A stretch of 64,000 nucleotides of DNA from Bosea sp. Tri-49 (GTDB lineage Bacteria > Pseudomonadota > Alphaproteobacteria > Rhizobiales > Beijerinckiaceae): positions 1 to 64,000 of the forward strand of contig NZ_CP017946.1 of assembly GCF_003952665.1 (NCBI RefSeq), given 5' to 3'. Of this stretch, positions 59,814-64,000 are shown one piece after another. Positions within the stretch are counted from its first letter, which is position 1, and each line of letters opens with the position of its first letter. The notes under the pieces are model-generated. The model searched no databases and had not been told where the DNA came from. It worked only from the letters and a program-made list of their open reading frames with translations. Both the position numbers and the translations under genes were made by a program.

Positions 59814-61901
59814 TTACACCTCGCGCTTGAACCGCCGCCCGCTCTCGCCGATCCAGCCGGCGACAAGCGCTCCGAACAGTATGGCGAGCCCGATCAGCCC
59901 GACGAAGAGCGGCGAGATCGAGACGCCGCGGACGATGCCGGAATCGCTGATGCGCAGGCCGATCCAGTCGGCGCCGGCGAACTGCCGCCCGGAGCGGACC
60001 GGCACGATGCGCGGGATGGTGACGCCCGAGCCGTTCTCCTGGCCGATCCGGCGCGAGGAGCCGCCGGTCGCTTCTGCCAGCGCCTGGAGCTTGCTGGGGT
60101 CGCTGACGACCTCCATCAGCTCGCGCGGGTTTTCCGGGCCGATGCTGGCGAAGGCGGTGAGGTTCTCGGTGGTGATCTTGTGCAGGCCGAACTCGCTCGC
60201 CGCGGTACGGGCGACGAAGAGGCCGGGGCGGCCGGCCTCGAATGGCACGGTGCGGACCGAGCCGTCGGGTGCAGTGATGACCGCTGGCGCCGGATTGTCG
60301 CCCAGCGTCTGGCGCTCGATCTCGATGTTGCGGCCCCGTGCCGAGGCGCGCAGCGCCTCCTCCTCGAGGTCCGGCTCCTTCATCAGCCAGTGGCCGAGGC
60401 GGCGCAGCAAATCGAGATGCGGGCCGCCATCGCGGAAGCCGCGAGCCCAGAGCCAGGCATGATCAGAGAGGAAGAGCGCGACACGGCCCTTCTGCTCGCG
60501 CGCCAGCAGGAGCAGTGGGCGCTCACCCGGCCCGGTCATCACCGCCGAGCCCGAGCGGGTGCGGGCGCCGATCATGCGCAGCCATTCGCCCCAGCGCGGC
60601 GGTTCAGTCTCGGAGCCCGGCAGGTCGCGGGTGACGGGATGGCGCTTGCCCGGCTCGCTGACCCTGGCGCGATAGGCCTCGTCGATGACGCTGCCATCGG
60701 GCTGCGCCGGCAGGATCTGGCCGAGCGGGGTGCGCGCCAGCGACTGTGCGCCTGAGTATTCCGGCCCGGCCGCAATCAGCAGTGCGCCGCCGTCGCGGAC
60801 ATAGCGGACGATGTTGTCGAAATAGACCAGCGGCAGGATCGACTGGTTGGCATAGCGGTCAAAGATGATCAGGTCGAAATCCTTGATCTTGACCTGGAAC
60901 AGCTCGCGCGTCGGGAAGGCGATCAGCGAGAGCTCGTTGATCGGCGTGCCGTCCTGCTTCTCCGGCGGGCGCAGGATGGTGAAGTGGACGAGGTCGACAT
61001 TGGCGTCGGCCTTGAGGAGGTTGCGCCAGGTGCGCTCGCCCGGATGCGGCTCGCCGGAGACCAGCAGCACACGCAATTTGTCGCGGACGCCTTCGATAGT
61101 GATGACGGCGCGGTTGTTGGCGAGCGTCAGTTCGTCGGCGAGCGGGGCTGCCTCGATCTCAATCACGTTGGGGCCGCCGCGATCGATGCGGACCGGAACC
61201 TGGATCGTCTCGCCGGTGATCGCCTCGCGCCGGGCGATGATCTCGCCGTCGCGGCGCACCGTGATCGCGGCGCGGCCGGGACCGCCCTTGTCGACGACGC
61301 GCAGGCGGACGTTCTGCTCCTTGCCGACGATGCCGAAGCGCGGCGAATCGACCAGCACGATCCGTCGATCGATCTCGCGCTCGCGGCCAGTGGTCAGCAC
61401 ATGCAGCGGCGCACGCAAGCCGAGCGCCTCTGCCGTGGCGGGGGCGTCATGGGCGAGCCCATCGCTGAGCACGATCGCTCCGGCGACGCGTTCGGACGGC
61501 ACATCGGCGAGACCCGAGGCGAGCGCCTCGAACAGGCGGGTGCCGTCGCCGGCGCCCTGCTGATCGGTGACTTCGATGGTGCGTGTCTCAACGCCGGAAA
61601 TGCCGCGCAATTGGCGCTCGACTTCGGCCTGGGCGGCTTGCGTCTGCTGCGTGCGATCGGCGAGGCGGTTCGAGGCGGACTTGTCGACGACGACGGCGAC
61701 GACGTCCTTGACCGGCTCGCGATCCTCGAAGACGAGCGAGGGGTCGGCCAGAGCGACCGCGAGCACGGTGAGGGCCAGAGCCCGAAGAATCGCGCTACGC
61801 CCGGCCAGCACCAGCGCCATGCCGGCGGCTGCCGCGGCGAGAACGGCAAGACCGATCAGCAGCGGCAGCGGGACGAGCGGGGCGAAGGTCAGGCTCCACA
61901 T
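59814..61901 (-). CDS. Membrane protein with VWA-like and glutamine-amidotransferase-like domains
   Basis: A 695-aa protein. Two N-terminal helices (about 8-30 and 36-52) precede a VWA-like segment with the MIDAS pattern DxSxS (VAVVVDKSASNR, residues ~68-79). Then comes a beta-rich region, a Rossmann-like amidotransferase fold (VRYVRDGGALLIAAGPEYSG) lacking an obvious catalytic Cys, and a final membrane helix (LFVGLIGLAILFGALVAGWIG). This architecture accompanies MoxR-DUF58-DUF4159 gene sets and their ATPases. It is 18 bases downstream of the DUF4159 gene, same strand. Function unknown; perhaps an envelope chaperone. Confidence 0.78.
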   Translation of the reverse strand: MWSLTFAPLVPLPLLIGLAVLAAAAAGMALVLAGRSAILRALALTVLAVALADPSLVFEDREPVKDVVAVVVDKSASNRLADRTQQTQAAQAEVERQLRGISGVETRTIEVTDQQGAGDGTRLFEALASGLADVPSERVAGAIVLSDGLAHDAPATAEALGLRAPLHVLTTGREREIDRRIVLVDSPRFGIVGKEQNVRLRVVDKGGPGRAAITVRRDGEIIARREAITGETIQVPVRIDRGGPNVIEIEAAPLADELTLANNRAVITIEGVRDKLRVLLVSGEPHPGERTWRNLLKADANVDLVHFTILRPPEKQDGTPINELSLIAFPTRELFQVKIKDFDLIIFDRYANQSILPLVYFDNIVRYVRDGGALLIAAGPEYSGAQSLARTPLGQILPAQPDGSVIDEAYRARVSEPGKRHPVTRDLPGSETEPPRWGEWLRMIGARTRSGSAVMTGPGERPLLLLAREQKGRVALFLSDHAWLWARGFRDGGPHLDLLRRLGHWLMKEPDLEEEALRASARGRNIEIERQTLGDNPAPAVITAPDGSVRTVPFEAGRPGLFVARTAASEFGLHKITTENLTAFASIGPENPRELMEVVSDPSKLQALAEATGGSSRRIGQENGSGVTIPRIVPVRSGRQFAGADWIGLRISDSGIVRGVSISPLFVGLIGLAILFGALVAGWIGESGRRFKREV

Positions 61902-61919
61902 CGGGCGGGATTTCCTTCG

Positions 61920-64000
61920 CTACTGACCGAGGCGTTCGAGCAAAGCCGGGACATGGACCTGATCGGCCTTGTAGTTGCCGGTCAGCGCGTACATCACGAG
62001 GTTGACGCCGGCGCGCAGCGCCATCTCGCGCTGGCGCGGATCGGAGCCGGACATCGGCACGAGCGCTTCGCCTCGCCGCCCGACGGCCCAGGCGGCGGCG
62101 AGGTCGTTCGAGGTGATCACGATCGGCGAGACGTTGTCGCCGGCGCGGGCCGGGCGGCGGCCGTCCTCGCTGGCGGGCGGCAGCACCTCGACCCAGGTCG
62201 TGCCGGTGTCATAGCGGCCGATGAAGCCGTCGAGGATGTAGAAGGTCTTGGTCAGGACGTGGTCGCGCGGAATCGGCTCCAGCTCGGGAATGTCGAGCGT
62301 CTGCAGCATGCGGCGAAGCTGGTCGCCCTCCGGCGTGGTACCGCCGCCGGGCCTTGTGCTCATCGCGTCGCGGGTGTCGAAGATCACCAGCCCGCCGCCC
62401 TTCATATAGGCTTCGAGCTTGCGCAGCGTCTCAGCTGCCGGGATCGGCCGGCCGGCGACCACCGGCCAATAGAGGATCGGATACGTGGCGAGCTCGTCGC
62501 GGGCGACGTCGACTCCAGCCGCCTCGCCCGGCTCCAGCGCGGTGCGGGCGCCGAGCACGATGTTGAGGCCGGCCATCCCGGCCTTGGACATGTCGTCGAC
62601 CGCCCTGTCGCCGGTGACGACATAAGCGAGCCGGGTCGCGCTCGCGGCCGTGACGATGTCGCGGGTCACCGGCGGACGTTGCTCGGCCGGCGGGGCAGGG
62701 GGCGCGGGCTGCTGCTGGGCGCGCGCTGCGTCTGGAATAGAGAGAGTTCCGAGAGCGCAGGCGAAGAGCAGCGCTGCCGGTGCGGCGCGGCGGAAGCGGG
62801 CGAGATTCATCCGGCCGCCGAGCCAGAGCGTCGCCAGCGTGTCGGCGACGAGCAGGATCAGCGCCAGCACCAGAAGTTGCGGGCGGATATCGCGGGCGAC
62901 CGGCTGGTCGATCGGCAGCACGGTTGCGCCGAGCGCGGCGAGATCGAGCGCGGTCAGCGTGTCGGCGGGTGCCAGCGTGTTCACCGCCATGGCGCCGTCG
63001 GTCGGGCCATAGATGCCTGGCGGGTGGGCGAGCGTGGCACGGCCGGCGAAGTTGCGGGCCACAGGCTGTGCGGTTGCCGGCGGGCTGCGGAAGGCGCCCT
63101 GACCGTCGAGCACGCGCGTCGGCGAGAGGGTCTCGACTTTGATCTCGCCGCCTTGTCCCTCGGTCGCGCTGGTGCCGGACATGGCGACGACCTTGCGCAG
63201 CATTTCGACGAAGAGGCCAGAGAGCGGCAGGTTCGACCAGGTGGTGTCGGCGGTGACATGGACCATGGCGAGCACGCCGTCGCCGCGGCGCTCGCCGGTG
63301 ACGACCGGCGTGCCGTCCTCCAGCGCCGCCCAGGTCTTGCGGGCAAGGTCCGGCTCGGGCTCGGCCAGGATCTGACGGGTGACACGGACATCCTCGGCCA
63401 GGGACGAGCCGAAGAACGGGCTCTCGCGGGTGAAGGGGGCGAGCTTGCGCGGCGTCTCCCAGGAGAGGCCACCGCCGAGCGTGCGGCCGCCGCGGCGCAG
63501 GCGTACCGGTGTCAGCTCGTCCGAGGAGGCGGCGAGCCGCGCCCCGGCAAAGCGCAGCAGCACGCCGCCGCGCTCGACGAAAGCCGAGACCTTAGCCGCG
63601 GTGTCACTGTCGAGCGCGCCGATATCGGCGAGGACGAGGACGGAAAGATTCTGCGCCAGAAGCTCGCCGACGGGATCGGTCGAGCCGGAGCGGGGCTCCC
63701 GGATCTCGGCGAAGGGCGAGAGCGCACGCGAGACGTAGTAGGTCGGCGACAGCAGCGGCTGGGCGGTGTCGGCGGTGGCACCGGAGACGATGCCGATGCG
63801 CCGGCGTTTGGCACGATCGTCGAGCAAAGCGACGGCGCCGGCGCTGCGCTCGCCGGTGATCTCCAGCCGGGAGACGGCGTTGCGGACTTCGATCGGCAAG
63901 GTCAGCCGCGCGGTGGTGGCGAGCTCGTTGCTGCCGAAGACGAAGGGGGCATCGCCGAGCGGCAGGCCCTTGAGGTCGAGGGCGCGGACCTGGCCGCTCG
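61920..64000 (-). CDS. DUF4159-domain membrane protein, partial
   Basis: The frame is open to the right edge, so the N-terminus (probably a BatA-type membrane segment and VWA domain) is outside. Visible: a beta-rich amidotransferase-like domain, then a TM helix near 62820-62880 (AVLIVADTLATLWLG-like) followed by a Pro/Gln-rich linker. The C-terminal ~230 residues are DUF4159 (TAASATRLAYVVTGDRAVDD, YMKGGGLVIFDTRDAMSTRP, LRAGVNLVMYALTGNYKADQ). This type is found with MoxR ATPases and DUF58 proteins, suggesting a chaperone or maturation system in the envelope. Upstream genes of that set should lie just to the right of the window. Confidence 0.85.
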   Translation of the reverse strand, partial: SGQVRALDLKGLPLGDAPFVFGSNELATTARLTLPIEVRNAVSRLEITGERSAGAVALLDDRAKRRRIGIVSGATADTAQPLLSPTYYVSRALSPFAEIREPRSGSTDPVGELLAQNLSVLVLADIGALDSDTAAKVSAFVERGGVLLRFAGARLAASSDELTPVRLRRGGRTLGGGLSWETPRKLAPFTRESPFFGSSLAEDVRVTRQILAEPEPDLARKTWAALEDGTPVVTGERRGDGVLAMVHVTADTTWSNLPLSGLFVEMLRKVVAMSGTSATEGQGGEIKVETLSPTRVLDGQGAFRSPPATAQPVARNFAGRATLAHPPGIYGPTDGAMAVNTLAPADTLTALDLAALGATVLPIDQPVARDIRPQLLVLALILLVADTLATLWLGGRMNLARFRRAAPAALLFACALGTLSIPDAARAQQQPAPPAPPAEQRPPVTRDIVTAASATRLAYVVTGDRAVDDMSKAGMAGLNIVLGARTALEPGEAAGVDVARDELATYPILYWPVVAGRPIPAAETLRKLEAYMKGGGLVIFDTRDAMSTRPGGGTTPEGDQLRRMLQTLDIPELEPIPRDHVLTKTFYILDGFIGRYDTGTTWVEVLPPASEDGRRPARAGDNVSPIVITSNDLAAAWAVGRRGEALVPMSGSDPRQREMALRAGVNLVMYALTGNYKADQVHVPALLERLGQ

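Overview
The window is a high-GC, densely coded chromosomal segment from an alphaproteobacterium, most likely a member of the Hyphomicrobiales (Rhizobiales) close to Bosea. The evidence is a ctrA/chpT cell-cycle pair, an Omp25-like porin, a DUF1134 (EipA-type) envelope protein, a RibA with a decayed N-terminal half and alphaproteobacterial palindromic repeats. The genus is an inference from gene content. I see no rRNA, tRNA, CRISPR array, prophage or insertion sequence.

Layout. 1-4.2 kb: 3' end of ftsH, glmM, and two outer-membrane barrel proteins. 4.2-8.8 kb: frmR-frmA formaldehyde detoxification, an iron-permease-like protein behind a very strong hairpin, a cysteine-rich CxxCH secreted protein, and a Tat-type intradiol dioxygenase. 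9-20.3 kb: fhs, a diguanylate cyclase, divergent idnD/idnO sugar-acid dehydrogenases, a haloacid dehalogenase, gpmI, a LysR-quinone reductase pair and a TetR regulator. 20.4-32.5 kb: a motility and cell-cycle block (fliJ, fliI, ctrA, cheR-cheB-cheY-cheW-cheA, chpT), with fliI and fliJ separated by an opposite-strand MFS transporter and a redoxin. 32.7-48.9 kb: cysQ, YHS protein, eipA, a coiled-coil protein, a PfkB kinase-HAD pair, a YfhO-like membrane protein, ribA, cytochrome b561, Nudix, metallophosphoesterase, SDR, an ABC-F ATPase and an acyltransferase. 49-55.8 kb: hyi-glk, a TSUP transporter, unknown envelope proteins, and opgH (mdoH) coupled to an FkbM methyltransferase. 55.8-59.1 kb: a tight four-gene cassette (MDR dehydrogenase, divergent PTPS/QueD homologue, GT4 glycosyltransferase, SAM methyltransferase). 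59.2-64 kb: a GNAT enzyme and two large VWA/DUF4159-type membrane proteins running off the window.

Themes. (1) CtrA, its phosphodonor ChpT and the chemotaxis operon lie together. CtrA-type sites are visible upstream of the porin, of ctrA and of chpT. (2) Five of the wider convergent gene junctions are filled by palindromic repeats of three kinds, which probably act as bidirectional terminators. (3) The strongest candidate for an undescribed system is the 55.8-59.1 kb cassette. Its PTPS-like protein has lost the catalytic Cys, the Asp-His pair and one zinc ligand, yet it is translationally coupled to a glycosyltransferase and a methyltransferase. This suggests a modified small-molecule or pterin-like glycoside pathway, which is an inference. 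Other leads are the hairpin burying the ribosome-binding site of the iron-permease-like gene, a leader ORF overlapping eipA, and LacI-type operator-like sites shared by idnD/idnO and a distant SDR gene.
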